Assembly (NCBI GenBank): GCA_023212725.1 | Contig: JALBYF010000002.1 | Location: 248,001-312,000 of the forward strand | Reading direction: 5' to 3' | DNA from: Tranzscheliella williamsii | Lineage: Eukaryota; Basidiomycota; Ustilaginomycetes; Ustilaginales; Ustilaginaceae | Length of the DNA: 64,000 bases | Notes under the pieces: model-generated | Database searches by the model: none | Told to the model about the DNA's origin: nothing | What the model saw: only the letters and a program-made list of their open reading frames with translations | Translations under genes and position numbers: made by a program | Shown: in pieces, positions 48,602 to 58,299 of the stretch | Layout: each line of letters opens with the position of its first letter | Numbering within the stretch: position 1 is the stretch's first letter

Positions 48602-48878
48602 CTTGTCGGAAGTAAGCGTGGCAGCGAAGATGTGGCAAACCAGACTCTGATGGGTCGCAGTCACAGCATCAGTTTCGAATACGGCGAAGGCAGGAAGGGT
48701 CCATAAAGGAAGAATCACAAACTCACTTCCCTTGCCAAAATATCATGAAATATGGGGAATAATGATACAGCGACGCGCTTTTTCGTACAGTATGGCTCTG
48801 AGCAGCGCATGGACAGGGTGATATCGATGACGAGTCTGCCATTGACCACACTGGCTGAGATCGCGGGGGAAAGGAGTC

Positions 48879-50036
48879 TCAGGAGGAGGCGAGCAGGCCT
48901 GCTTTTGTCTTGTGGAACAAGTCGACGCACAACTTTGTTGCAGCGATGGAGGCAAGTTCTGGGTAATGGAAGAGGCAAAGCAGGGTCCGACAGACGAAAT
49001 AGAGCACGCCCACCTCTGCCTCGAGCAGCAGGTGGTCCACCGAGTCAACCGCGGCAGACAGTCCTTGTCCCAACGCTTGCAGCTCGTCCAGATACGACTG
49101 ACAGAAGGACCTTCTCTCCTCCAGACTGGGGTAGTCAAAGCCGGTCACCTGAGACTCTGGATGAGTCCAGCAGAACATGCGCTCCGCAAAATGTGAGCCA
49201 ATGTCAATGCCCCGGTAGCCGTCCATGGTGGTCTCGTAATCCACGAGCACGGTCTTGCACTCCGCCTCTCCTTCTCGAACCAAGATGTTCAGCAGGTTGC
49301 TGTCCAGATGAGTGAGGCCACGTTGGCAGTCGTGTTTTGCGAACAGACTCTTGACCCACTTGTACTCCTTCACCCAGTCCGTCTGGAACATGGTGTCGAG
49401 GAGTGTCATCACATTTCCATCCCTCGGATCTACGGCCAAGAACTTGTCCTTCACCGGCTGTGGATCCCTACTGATCTTCTCGACTTGCACGATGAAATCG
49501 TCCAGCGCCAAGTGCGTCTTCCTTTTCCGCAGGGGCAGTTGCAACGATGCGAATCGTGCGTACGTGCGTGCAATGTCGCGCCAGAGGAGCGGATCCTGCG
49601 TCTCGGCCGCAGTCAGAGGGTGAGACTCGATGAACTCCTCGACCCGTCCACCAGGGAATGTGCCATACAGGAGCGGACCCCAGCCCTTATTACTCATCCC
49701 GTGAGCCACAAGAGTCTCCTCGATCTTGGGCAGGGTGCAAACCACGGTACCATCCGTGCACTCACTGTCTTCAGGCTGGCCGCCCTCTCCGCTGGCAAAG
49801 GATCCGTACTGACGGATCAACAGGGCCAACGGCTCCTTCGACCCTATTCCTGACCTGGACACATCGCGGCGAACCACGTGGATCGTGTTACAGCAACCGC
49901 CACACACTTTGCGGACCTGAACTTGCTCCTCTCTGGCCGCCGGCCAATCCTCGTCAAAGAACTTGGCCACGATTCCCAGCGCCTCTGAGGCCGTCATGAC
50001 TTTGCTCTCCGCTTGTGCCCGAAGCAAAGCTTGCAT
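48879..50036 (-). CDS. Choline/ethanolamine-kinase-like phosphotransferase
   Basis: 385 residues from ATG 50036; the frame opens earlier only by GTG. The catalytic Brenner-type loop is 'GLTHLDSNLLNILV' with His243, Asp245 and Asn250. The magnesium-binding block 'VLVDYETTMDGYRGIDIGSH' (263-282) closely follows the choline kinase signature. The canonical HND is HLD here. The N-lobe 'VRKVCGGCCNTIHVVRRD' corresponds to the nucleotide loop region with two adjacent cysteines. It probably phosphorylates an amino alcohol such as ethanolamine or choline in the Kennedy pathway, or a diverged substrate. It lies 277 nt from the decarboxylase gene, both on the minus strand. Confidence 0.8.
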   Translation of the reverse strand: MQALLRAQAESKVMTASEALGIVAKFFDEDWPAAREEQVQVRKVCGGCCNTIHVVRRDVSRSGIGSKEPLALLIRQYGSFASGEGGQPEDSECTDGTVVCTLPKIEETLVAHGMSNKGWGPLLYGTFPGGRVEEFIESHPLTAAETQDPLLWRDIARTYARFASLQLPLRKRKTHLALDDFIVQVEKISRDPQPVKDKFLAVDPRDGNVMTLLDTMFQTDWVKEYKWVKSLFAKHDCQRGLTHLDSNLLNILVREGEAECKTVLVDYETTMDGYRGIDIGSHFAERMFCWTHPESQVTGFDYPSLEERRSFCQSYLDELQALGQGLSAAVDSVDHLLLEAEVGVLYFVCRTLLCLFHYPELASIAATKLCVDLFHKTKAGLLASS

Positions 50037-50357
50037 GACGACGGTGATGCTGGTTGGTAACCCCACGTGCGTGGGGAGGGGAATGGAAGCGGCAAAGTGG
50101 AGAGAAGGACGGAAGAGACTGACAGCCAGATTTGAACTTTTTCGCCAGAGACATACAGCGCCGGCGACGGATTGCTGCGGAAAGCAGCTGTGACTCGACT
50201 ATGTTGCCGTGGGAGTGTCACGGCTAGGGTGTTATCAACCAACGATGGAAAGCCACACTGCACTGACGGGATGTTGTGACGAGCCATGGGTAGGGTGTCT
50301 GCGGCGGGTGGCATCGAGCCGAGCCGAGGTAGGCGTGATAATGTGTAGCGGGAGGAG
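50037..50357. other. Intergenic region between kinase-like and methyltransferase genes
   Basis: 321 bases with the kinase-like gene promoter on one side and the 3' end of the methyltransferase on the other. Nothing else seen. Confidence 0.5.
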
Positions 50358-51271
50358 TTACGGCTTGAAGGCGAGCACGCGGAGGCGGACGTACATGACT
50401 GTCCACTGATCGGTGTCAGGGTCGTAGGCGTCGGGGCGGAGGGAGTCCTCGACCTCTTTGATGACCTGTTGCCTTGTGTCTTCGTCGGGGAGTGGGGTGA
50501 GGAAGGGGCCCGCGAAGGTGTGGAGCCAGCCGGCGAGGGCGGAGGGGGGGAGGGGGGTGGGGCGGGGGATGAGGTCGCACGAGTGGACGCGGAAGCCGTG
50601 GGACTCGAGCAGGTGGGTGTAGGCGGCGGGGGTGGGGAAGAACCAGGGGTCGAGCGCGGCGGCGGGGATGGCGCGGCGGCGGAGGGCGTCGTGCAGCGCG
50701 CCCCGCACGCCGACGCAGTTGAGGAAGCCACCGAACTCGGCGGCGAAGCGTCCGCCCGGTTTGAGCGCGCCGTAGACGTTGGCCACCACTGCGCCCGGGT
50801 CGCGCTTCATCCAGTGCACCGCCGCGTTGCTGAACACCTTGTCGAACCGCCCGCCGTACCCCTCCGGCAGCGATGCCTGCGCATCCCACACCTCAAACTC
50901 CACCCCCGCTCCACCGCACTCGCCCCGCAGCCCCTTTGCCTTCTCAATCATGTCCCCGCTAACATCCGTCCCCACCACATACCCCAGAGGCCCAACCGCC
51001 TTCGCCACGTCGAGCGTCAGCTCGCCACTCCCTGTCCCACCGCCAGCATGCACGGTCAGGGCGCACAGTCAAGGCGTCAGCACGACCGCTTCGCCGCAGC
51101 GCCGCAGCACGGAAGGAAGCGCCGCCACTCACCGCACCCGATATCCAGCACCTGATCGCCCGGCTGCGCGTCGAGCAGGCCCAGCACTGCCGAAGTGTAC
51201 GCCGCCGAGTAGACGAACGACGCGTTCTTGCGGTACACCTCAGCGTTGTCCGAGTGGTGGTAGCCAGACAT
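50358..51271 (-). CDS. SAM-dependent methyltransferase (trans-aconitate-methyltransferase-like), two exons
   Basis: CDS complement(join(50358..51031,51133..51271)), 270 residues. The intron 51032..51132 (donor GTGAGT, acceptor GGGACAG) lies exactly in motif I and splicing yields 'VLDIGCGSGELTLDVAKAVG', a perfect class I SAM loop. 'GTDVSGDMIEKAK' (motif II) and 'FDKVFSNAAVHWMKRDP' (post II) follow, the last being typical of the trans-aconitate 2-methyltransferase/Coq5-like group. The ATG at 51271 gives a normal N-terminus ('SDNAEVYRKNASFVYSAAYT'); a CTACAG acceptor-like site just upstream leaves room for another 5' exon. The substrate is probably a small carboxylic acid; unproven. Confidence 0.83.
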
Positions 51272-52196
51272 ACCTGTAGCAGCTCTGCACAAACGTAGAC
51301 GCGAGCGGCGAGACGTCCAGACTGAACACCCTCCGACAAGTCGAGCCAGATGATGCAAGCACAATGGCAAGGTCACGTCCACCGGCAGGTCGTCATATGG
51401 GCAGGTGGTGAAGCGGCGCGGTACTGGAACGGAACGCGAGTCGGCCGGTAAAAAAAGCGTCCGCGGAGAAGAAGAGTCGGCCGGGAAGAAGACGAGAGCC
51501 AAAAGCGAGAGAAAGGAAGAAAAAAGGAAATGACGAGCCCAACATCTCGAACAACCCTTCATCCAAGCTTGGCTCGCCACCACCACATCTATACCGCTTG
51601 CAACCTCGTTGTCGCTATGGTGCTGGCGGCGGCCTGTGCTAGGTGTGCATGCCGGTGTGTTGCATGCAAGAGCCCGCGCTGCGCCTGCCACGCGTGACTG
51701 TGCCTCGACCTGAGCCCCGCTTCGCCCGACCGTCTCTGTCGTGAACCCCGTGACCCCCTCATCCCGTTGAAGAAACACCTCTGTGCATCCCGCTTAACAC
51801 TCTGTTGACAACCGAACAATGTGGTTGCCATCAATTTTTAGTAGCGGGAAGATAGACGCACTGTCGTGCACGCCGGTGGGAGGCGCACGCGCAACCGGCT
51901 CACGCTGGTCCAGCGCCGCCCCTCCCACCGCTCGCGCGCGGCGGAGTCCCGCACAGACACCACACTCTCGACGTTCGTCCTGGAGAGTGCGGTCACATCC
52001 GATGGGTGACACTTTTTCCCTTCCCTGCATAGACTAGCATGTCAACACCAGTCACCGTCGAGGTGCTTCCAAGCAGTACGTAATGATATTCCTAGGTATG
52101 AGTATTGCTATGAATCAATGGGATATTGCTAAGAATTTCAATAGGATCTTGTTATACGTGGCATGGTGTGATGAGAGATGAATGTGGTTGGGCGAG
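51272..52196. other. 0.9 kb intergenic region, no gene seen
   Basis: Between the methyltransferase start and the HRQ1 stop, both on the minus strand. It contains a purine-rich block at about 51450-51535 and short frames without protein character. Confidence 0.5.
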
Positions 52197-55100
52197 CTAT
52201 TCTTGGAAGAGCATGCTTTTGCCGTGGAGGAAGCCGCCGCCTGGCCCGGTGCCGTTGGGTCCGGTGGGGCCTGGGGCGGTGGCGAAGCGGACGGGGAGGG
52301 GGATGTCGCCGCGCTGGGCGGCCTGGACGGCGCGCTGGGTGAGGGCGTGGAGGGCGGGCGGGAGGGATTCGTGGACGTCTTCGACGGGGACGGTGCCGAG
52401 CTCGCGCGCGGGGCGGACGGGGACGGCGTCGGCAATGGTTGCGTGGACAGCGTCGGGGCCGAGCTGGGCGGGGGCGATGCCTGGTTCGTTCTGGAGGTCC
52501 AGGTCGGCGTCGAAGGGCTCGCGGCCGACAATGCCGCGCAGGACGGCCAGTGCGCCCACCTTGGACGTCACCAGATTGGCGTGCGCACACGTCTGGCTCG
52601 TCACGCAGCTCGGACAACCCTCGGCGCAGGCACACGCCTCGATCACGCTGATCGCAATCCGCAGCAGCCCGTCCAGGTGCTCAAACGCCTTGGCACATAC
52701 CCCCCCGTTCTGCCCCGGCATGTCGTAGAAGATCAGCCGCGCAGGCCGCTTCCGCGTCGACGGCTTGGCTGCGTACTCCTTCTCGGCAATCTTGCACTCG
52801 GTCCGCACATCTCCTGCCACCGAGACCACAAACATGGGCGTCAGCGACAGCAGCGCATGCTCCGCCGCATGGATCGCTGCCGCTGCGTTGATCCGCTTCT
52901 CCGTCATCGCTTCGACCAGCCACGCGGGCACGTCGATCCACAACCCACGTGTATGTCGGATGAAAGGCGGACAGTCCACCTCGACCGCATCCAGAATGTT
53001 GGCTCGCCGGTCCACCTTGAAATAGCCCCACACATACGAGGCAATGGTCACCTTACCAAAGTAGGCCAGATACGGCGATTCGCGCAGCCTGCGGATCCGG
53101 TACGTCTCCATGGCATCCGTGTTGGTGTGGTCACGCGGCCGTGTATGGTAGTTGACATCAGCCTGCACCATCCGCGCGATCCGCGTCTCGTGGTTGATGT
53201 CCTTGCAGATGTACGACAGGCCCTGGTGCATGAAGACCGCGCCCTCGAACGCTTCAAAGATGGCTCGTTCAATCTCCACCTCCTCCATGACCTGCGCTCC
53301 ACCCGGCCGGCCCGGAGTATCGTCAATGTAGCAGTACGTCTCCTGCCTAGCACCGCGGATGGCAACGTCGCGGGATGGGTTCGGCCGGAGCTCCTCCCGG
53401 CAATAGAAGAAGCCTGTACCGTCGCCTTCTAGCCTCGTCTTGCAGAGCGAAGACAGATGATCACCGAAATACTGCTGATCGTCTTCAATCGTAATCGGCA
53501 TCTCTTCCGCCGCACACTGCAGGTGCGACTCGAGGATAAAGTCGTTGCCCAGATCCACAGACAGTGCGGCATCCGGCTGGAGGAAAATTTCGTCAGGAAA
53601 ATGCATGTAGTGCTGATCCATCGGCCATGGATCGCCAATGAGAACGGACAAGGAGTCTTTCTGTCGACGGCCCGCTCGTCCCGCCTGCTGGCGAAGGCTG
53701 GATATGGAGTACGGAAAACCGAGCATGATAACGGCGTCGAGGCTGCCGATATCGATGCCCAGCTCCAGTGCCGAAGTTGCCACAATACCGAGCAACCTCC
53801 CTTGAAACATGTCCTGCTCGATCTTCCTGCGATCCTGCGGAGAGTAGCCGGAGCGATACGACATGACCTTGCTGGCCACATCAGGACGGTCTTCCAGCAG
53901 AAGATCGTTCCGGACCTGACGCATAACAATCTCGCAGGTCCGCCTCACCTTGGTAAAGATGATGGTCCGAACGCCTCTCTGGATGAGATGCCGAAAGACC
54001 TTGCTCACCTCGGCATACGAGCTGACTCGCCCCTGAGCCGGATCGGACTCGTCGATGTACGGTGGATTCCAGACCAACCATTCTTTGCGGCCAGCCGGGG
54101 ACCCGTCTTGCGTCACCACATGAACGTCTTGTACGCCAAAAAGGGTCTGCATATGCTCCTTGGGATTAGCCACGGTGGCACTACAGCTGACAAACTGTAC
54201 TCGATGGTTGCCCAGCGCATTGCAGATCCTCCTGAGCCGTCGCATGATAAAACTGACATGGGCACCGAACAAGCCGTTGTAAATGTGCAGCTCATCGACC
54301 ACAACATAGCGCAGGTTGCCAAGGAAGCGTCGCCACAAGTCCTCGCTCGGCAGGATGGACTGATGCAGCATATCTGGATTGGTGAAGATGACGCTCGCGC
54401 GTTCTCGTATGTCCTTGCGCAGCTCCTTGTCCGTGTCTCCGTCGTAGGTGGCTACAATGGCTCCCTCGATGCCTTCACAATTCGAGATGAGATCCTGAAG
54501 AGACCGACGCTGGTCCTGCGCGAGCGCCTTAGTGGGGAAGATAAACATGGCTGTGGACTCGCCGTCGGCCTCCAGGGCGCCGAGGACGGGCAGTTGGTAG
54601 ATAAGGGATTTCCCCGACGAGGTAGAAGTAGAGACGATCACGTTCTTCTGCAGGTGCAAAGCGTTCAGAGCTTCGGCCTGATGGCTGTAGAGCTCTTCAA
54701 TCCCATGCGTAGCATAGAGGGCATTAACAACCGACTGCGACAGTAGATAGTCCAGCTGGCCATGTTTGACTGGTCTAGCGTCAAAGACCTTGTGGCCTCC
54801 TGGCACGATTTGGTCTTTCCACCAAGGTGCTGTCTTCATTTCTTCTATCACATCGGCGATGCTTGGTCGATGCTCCGGATTCTGCATGAGAAACTCGAGC
54901 CGAATCCGCTTCTTTTGGGGCGTGTCGCCTACCGATCTTTCGGCTGTCTCTGGATTTAGCGGCACGTGGTCGTGAGCGGCATCGATTAGCAGCTGCACGG
55001 CGTCTTGGTCTTTGGCTTTGCACGCTGCAAGCAGCTCGAGCACCGCCTGCTCAAACTTGAAATTACGCTTGTTGATGAGTTTCATCATGGACGCAGTCGA

Positions 55101-56762
55101 CGGCAACGAGTAGAGCTTTGGGTTGGTCGTGGCCTTCGCGTTAGGTGCTTTGCGGTTGGGTCCACGGCGTATGCCGGGACGTCCTCTTGCCGTCGCCTTC
55201 GGGCCCTGTAGCGTGCCATCATTGAATTCAAACAATAGCACGTACTCGTCTCTTGCCCTTTGCTTTCCTTTGAGAGTCTGAACCTCCAGTTCGGCTGGGG
55301 GTAATAAGGGCCCTTGAGGGCCGCCATGGGCATCAGCTTCAGCGGTGTCCTGGAATCCGCCTCCGGTGATGGCAAAGCCCGAAGAGTCGAGCGGGTCAGC
55401 AGAGCCGATGGCTTGGGCCGCTTGTTGGTATAGATCGTCTTTGTAGGCGGCCTTGGACTGCTTGCGCCGCTTGACGGTGTTGCTGGCAGGATCTTCGGCG
55501 TTGGCACGACTGTCCATATGCACCTGCAGCATGTCATGCTCGACATAGGCAAAGTGGACCAGGTCGCCGCAAAGACTCTTGATCTGCGCCATGTCGAAAA
55601 CCTCGAGAGGTTTCTTGGTGAGACTCTCGACACTGCTTTTGATGGTGTCGTAAGTGGTGGCCATATGTTTGCGCGCCGAGCAGAAAGAGTAGACGGTGTT
55701 GATGGCTCGAAACGTCTTTTCGAGACCCACAAAGTGCTCAGGCCATGGTTCCGTCCGGACCAGGACAGCCTTGTCGCGAACAGCCTCTGGCGCTGGCGTG
55801 GAGCTGGGGCCATCGGAAGCATGGTGGCCGACTACGGACGCAGATCTAGAGGCATTGACGGATTTTGGCTTCCTCGCACGTTGTCTCTGGTCCACAGGCG
55901 GAGGAGTCACAGGACCAGCAAGCCCATCGGTCGGTGCTGAACTCGGTTGCGCCAACGGAATCGGCACCGTGTTGATGTTGGCCGTACGCGATGCCGACGG
56001 CAGCCCAGTATTATGCGGGGGTGTGAGGACCGGTTTCACTTCGCTGTCTTCGTCTTCCTCATCCTCCGACTTGATTTCGATGATTTCAGGCATTTGTCTG
56101 ACGGCTGCGCTTTGTGCTTTCGAGCCCACTACTTGCTTGGAGCTGGGGAAAAACAGGAGCGCTTCCGACGGTAAAGAGGCCGCATCTGCGGGTATTCTTT
56201 GCCTGTTTAGCGCGTTGATGGTTGGGCTCGACGGGCTCGCTCCTTCAGGCCTGCCCAAGAGCACGCCGTCATCACCATCGTCATCTGAGCCCGACGAGAT
56301 CTCAACGATATCCCGTGCAGCAGCGGGAGCGCCCAGGTTTTTGGCGCTGAGGCGAGCCGTAGTGACCAGGCTGCGGACCCTCACCTGCTCCACTGCATCG
56401 GCCACCCTCTTACTAGCTGCCTTCCGTCTAGCCTCAGAGGGCAGCTCGGTGGGGTCGGCTGGTCCACACCGTCCTTGTGGGGGAGGGAGTGGCTGCTCGT
56501 GGCGTGAGCAGGCTTGTGCGTGAGCGGGAGCCGGGGTCTGCGACAGCCGACCCAGGAAGAGCGGCACGGCATCCGCCTCGGCTTCCGCTACTACATCTTC
56601 GCCATCCACGTCGGTCACCTGGGATATACGGCCGCTGTTCAGCGCCGGAGGGCTTCCTCTCGGCGTTGCTGTGGACGTCTGCCTAACATAGGCTGCTCGT
56701 TGCTCCCTGGCGTGCGACCGCTGATGGAGGATCCGCTGACCGTTGCGGATGAGTTTCGGCAT
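52197..56762 (-). CDS. HRQ1: Hrq1-family ATP-dependent DNA helicase (RecQ4-like, DUF1998)
   Basis: 1521 residues, intron-free. The N-terminal 340 residues are disordered and hold two SIM-like acidic motifs ('DIVEISSGSDDDGDDG' at 151-166, 'EIIEIKSEDEEDEDSEV' at 226-242). The helicase core follows: Q-like 'LYSHQAEALNAL' (691-702), Walker A 'STSTSSGKS' (711-719), DEVH-box variant DELH (823-826), motif III SAT (861-863), and 'ATSALELGIDIGSLDAVIML' and 'QQAGRAGRR' in the second RecA lobe. A C-terminal DUF1998-type cysteine cluster ('CACAEGCPSC', about 1375-1396) probably binds metal. Hrq1 unwinds DNA in interstrand-crosslink repair and telomere maintenance. The size exceeds yeast Hrq1 (1077 residues) because of the N-terminal tail. 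Confidence 0.93.
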   Translation of the reverse strand: MPKLIRNGQRILHQRSHAREQRAAYVRQTSTATPRGSPPALNSGRISQVTDVDGEDVVAEAEADAVPLFLGRLSQTPAPAHAQACSRHEQPLPPPQGRCGPADPTELPSEARRKAASKRVADAVEQVRVRSLVTTARLSAKNLGAPAAARDIVEISSGSDDDGDDGVLLGRPEGASPSSPTINALNRQRIPADAASLPSEALLFFPSSKQVVGSKAQSAAVRQMPEIIEIKSEDEEDEDSEVKPVLTPPHNTGLPSASRTANINTVPIPLAQPSSAPTDGLAGPVTPPPVDQRQRARKPKSVNASRSASVVGHHASDGPSSTPAPEAVRDKAVLVRTEPWPEHFVGLEKTFRAINTVYSFCSARKHMATTYDTIKSSVESLTKKPLEVFDMAQIKSLCGDLVHFAYVEHDMLQVHMDSRANAEDPASNTVKRRKQSKAAYKDDLYQQAAQAIGSADPLDSSGFAITGGGFQDTAEADAHGGPQGPLLPPAELEVQTLKGKQRARDEYVLLFEFNDGTLQGPKATARGRPGIRRGPNRKAPNAKATTNPKLYSLPSTASMMKLINKRNFKFEQAVLELLAACKAKDQDAVQLLIDAAHDHVPLNPETAERSVGDTPQKKRIRLEFLMQNPEHRPSIADVIEEMKTAPWWKDQIVPGGHKVFDARPVKHGQLDYLLSQSVVNALYATHGIEELYSHQAEALNALHLQKNVIVSTSTSSGKSLIYQLPVLGALEADGESTAMFIFPTKALAQDQRRSLQDLISNCEGIEGAIVATYDGDTDKELRKDIRERASVIFTNPDMLHQSILPSEDLWRRFLGNLRYVVVDELHIYNGLFGAHVSFIMRRLRRICNALGNHRVQFVSCSATVANPKEHMQTLFGVQDVHVVTQDGSPAGRKEWLVWNPPYIDESDPAQGRVSSYAEVSKVFRHLIQRGVRTIIFTKVRRTCEIVMRQVRNDLLLEDRPDVASKVMSYRSGYSPQDRRKIEQDMFQGRLLGIVATSALELGIDIGSLDAVIMLGFPYSISSLRQQAGRAGRRQKDSLSVLIGDPWPMDQHYMHFPDEIFLQPDAALSVDLGNDFILESHLQCAAEEMPITIEDDQQYFGDHLSSLCKTRLEGDGTGFFYCREELRPNPSRDVAIRGARQETYCYIDDTPGRPGGAQVMEEVEIERAIFEAFEGAVFMHQGLSYICKDINHETRIARMVQADVNYHTRPRDHTNTDAMETYRIRRLRESPYLAYFGKVTIASYVWGYFKVDRRANILDAVEVDCPPFIRHTRGLWIDVPAWLVEAMTEKRINAAAAIHAAEHALLSLTPMFVVSVAGDVRTECKIAEKEYAAKPSTRKRPARLIFYDMPGQNGGVCAKAFEHLDGLLRIAISVIEACACAEGCPSCVTSQTCAHANLVTSKVGALAVLRGIVGREPFDADLDLQNEPGIAPAQLGPDAVHATIADAVPVRPARELGTVPVEDVHESLPPALHALTQRAVQAAQRGDIPLPVRFATAPGPTGPNGTGPGGGFLHGKSMLFQE

Positions 56763-57272
56763 GCTTGTCCACCGGCTAACCTCGCGAGTCAGCCTGCCTG
56801 GTCTAGACCGTACGCGCCTGTCTGCTCCGTTTCACCATCAGAGGAGAACATAGCCAAGCCGGTGATGGAAGCTGGACCAGAAAGTCTCGCCACCGTTGAT
56901 GATGTCAGCGAAGGCTGAGTCGCTTGGCTCAGCGATGTATCTCATAAGATGTTTCCGTTCCTCCACACATTTTCATCCGCATTATTCAGCTGCTTTTCCG
57001 ACGAATTTAGAATTTAGCGATTTTTAACGTCGCATTAAATCGGTTCGTCAGCTGCAGCTATGCAATTCTTCGTTGTTGTCGCTGTCGTTCGCTGGTGGGA
57101 GGGAGACACTTGGCAAGCCACCACCACTGTGCCGCTACTTGACCACCGACGTGAGCACCGCTTGGCGACTACGACGACTGCTGCTTGACGAGTACGGCTC
57201 TGCTGCGCGCACACAGGCTCGTGCTGAGGGGTGCGTATCGAGAGGCGAGCTTGATCGGGCGGGGCTGGCAAG
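56763..57272. other. Divergent promoter between HRQ1 and BUD31
   Basis: 510 bases with a short AT-rich core near 56990-57050. No coding sequence recognised. Confidence 0.5.
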
Positions 57273-57928
57273 ATGCCGCGGCTGCGGACGTCGAGGACGG
57301 CGCCGGCGCCGGAGGGGTTTGAGGAGATCGAGCCGATGCTGGAAGAGTACGAGCGCAAGATGCGCGATGCCGAGGCGGGCGAGACCGAGGGCAAGCGCAA
57401 GGTGGAGACGCTCTGGCCCATCATGCAGCTCACCCACACGCGCAGCCGCTACATCTACGACCTCTACTACAAGCGCGACGCCATCAGCCGCGAGCTCTAC
57501 GACTGGCTCCTCAAGTACCAGTACGCCGATGCAAAGTAAGCCCCCCGCTCCCCGCCGCGCCGCAGGCCGATCGCAACCGCTGACAACCCCCCCGCACATG
57601 CAGCTTGATAGCCAAATGGAAGCGCACCGGATACGAAAAACTCTGCTGCGTCCGCTGCATCCAGTCCAGAGTACGTCCCGCCCGGCCGCCAGCCCATAGC
57701 ATCCCTACTGACATCCGTACCCGCCTCGCCAGGACATGAACTACCAAGGCTCGACCTGCGTCTGCCGTGTCCCCAAGGCCCAGCTCCGCCCGGGCACCGT
57801 AGTCGAGTGCGTCCACTGTGGTATGTACCCCCTCGGTCTCCGTCCGCGCAGACGCACCCGCTGACATCGCGACACCGTGCCTCTCCTCGCCGACACCAGG
57901 CTGCAGAGGATGCAGCTCCGCCGACTAA
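57273..57928 (+). CDS. BUD31: Bud31/G10 spliceosomal protein, four exons
   Basis: CDS join(57273..57535,57604..57670,57733..57820,57900..57928), 148 residues, assembled by hand. Reading in order: '[20 protein letters not shown]', '[20 protein letters not shown]', '[20 protein letters not shown]', '[18 protein letters not shown]'. The three zinc-binding cysteine clusters typical of G10 proteins are complete only after all three introns (61-79 nt) are removed. Bud31 is a core component of the NTC-related complex in activated spliceosomes. Length equals that of human BUD31 (144). This is the most intron-dense gene of the window for its size. Confidence 0.95.
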
Positions 57929-58299
57929 GGCCCCAGCACTTGTATCATGTACTTCTACCATCCCTCCCAGGCCCTGCGCCCAACACCGCCCCCCCCCCCG
58001 TCAATCGCTTTGAATACGCTGTGCATGCTCCATCACGAGCGAAACAAGGGCGGACAAGGCGAAGAGGTAGAGGAAAGCGTATACGTGTGCAATTAGGGTA
58101 AGATCGCAGTTGCAAGATAATACATGGAGGGAGAACAAGTGTGGACGAGGCTGAAGGCGAGAGAGGGGCACTTGTACTGAACGAACGTGAGGTGGGAGGC
58201 AAGCAATTCTGTCCTGCAATCTACTTGGGGCTGGGGAGATGATTCCGCAGGCAGGGTGAGATGGTTGAGATCGAAGGCGTAGAGAAGAGAACAGCGACA
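57929..58299. other. Convergent 3' region of BUD31 and the Srk1-type kinase
   Basis: 371 bases with a C-run near 57987 and AT-richer sequence after 58080. No gene; presumably both 3' UTRs. Confidence 0.5.

Noticed and set aside
53457..54746. 429-codon plus-strand frame opposite HRQ1
   Set aside because: Antisense shadow within the helicase core, with no independent domain signature.
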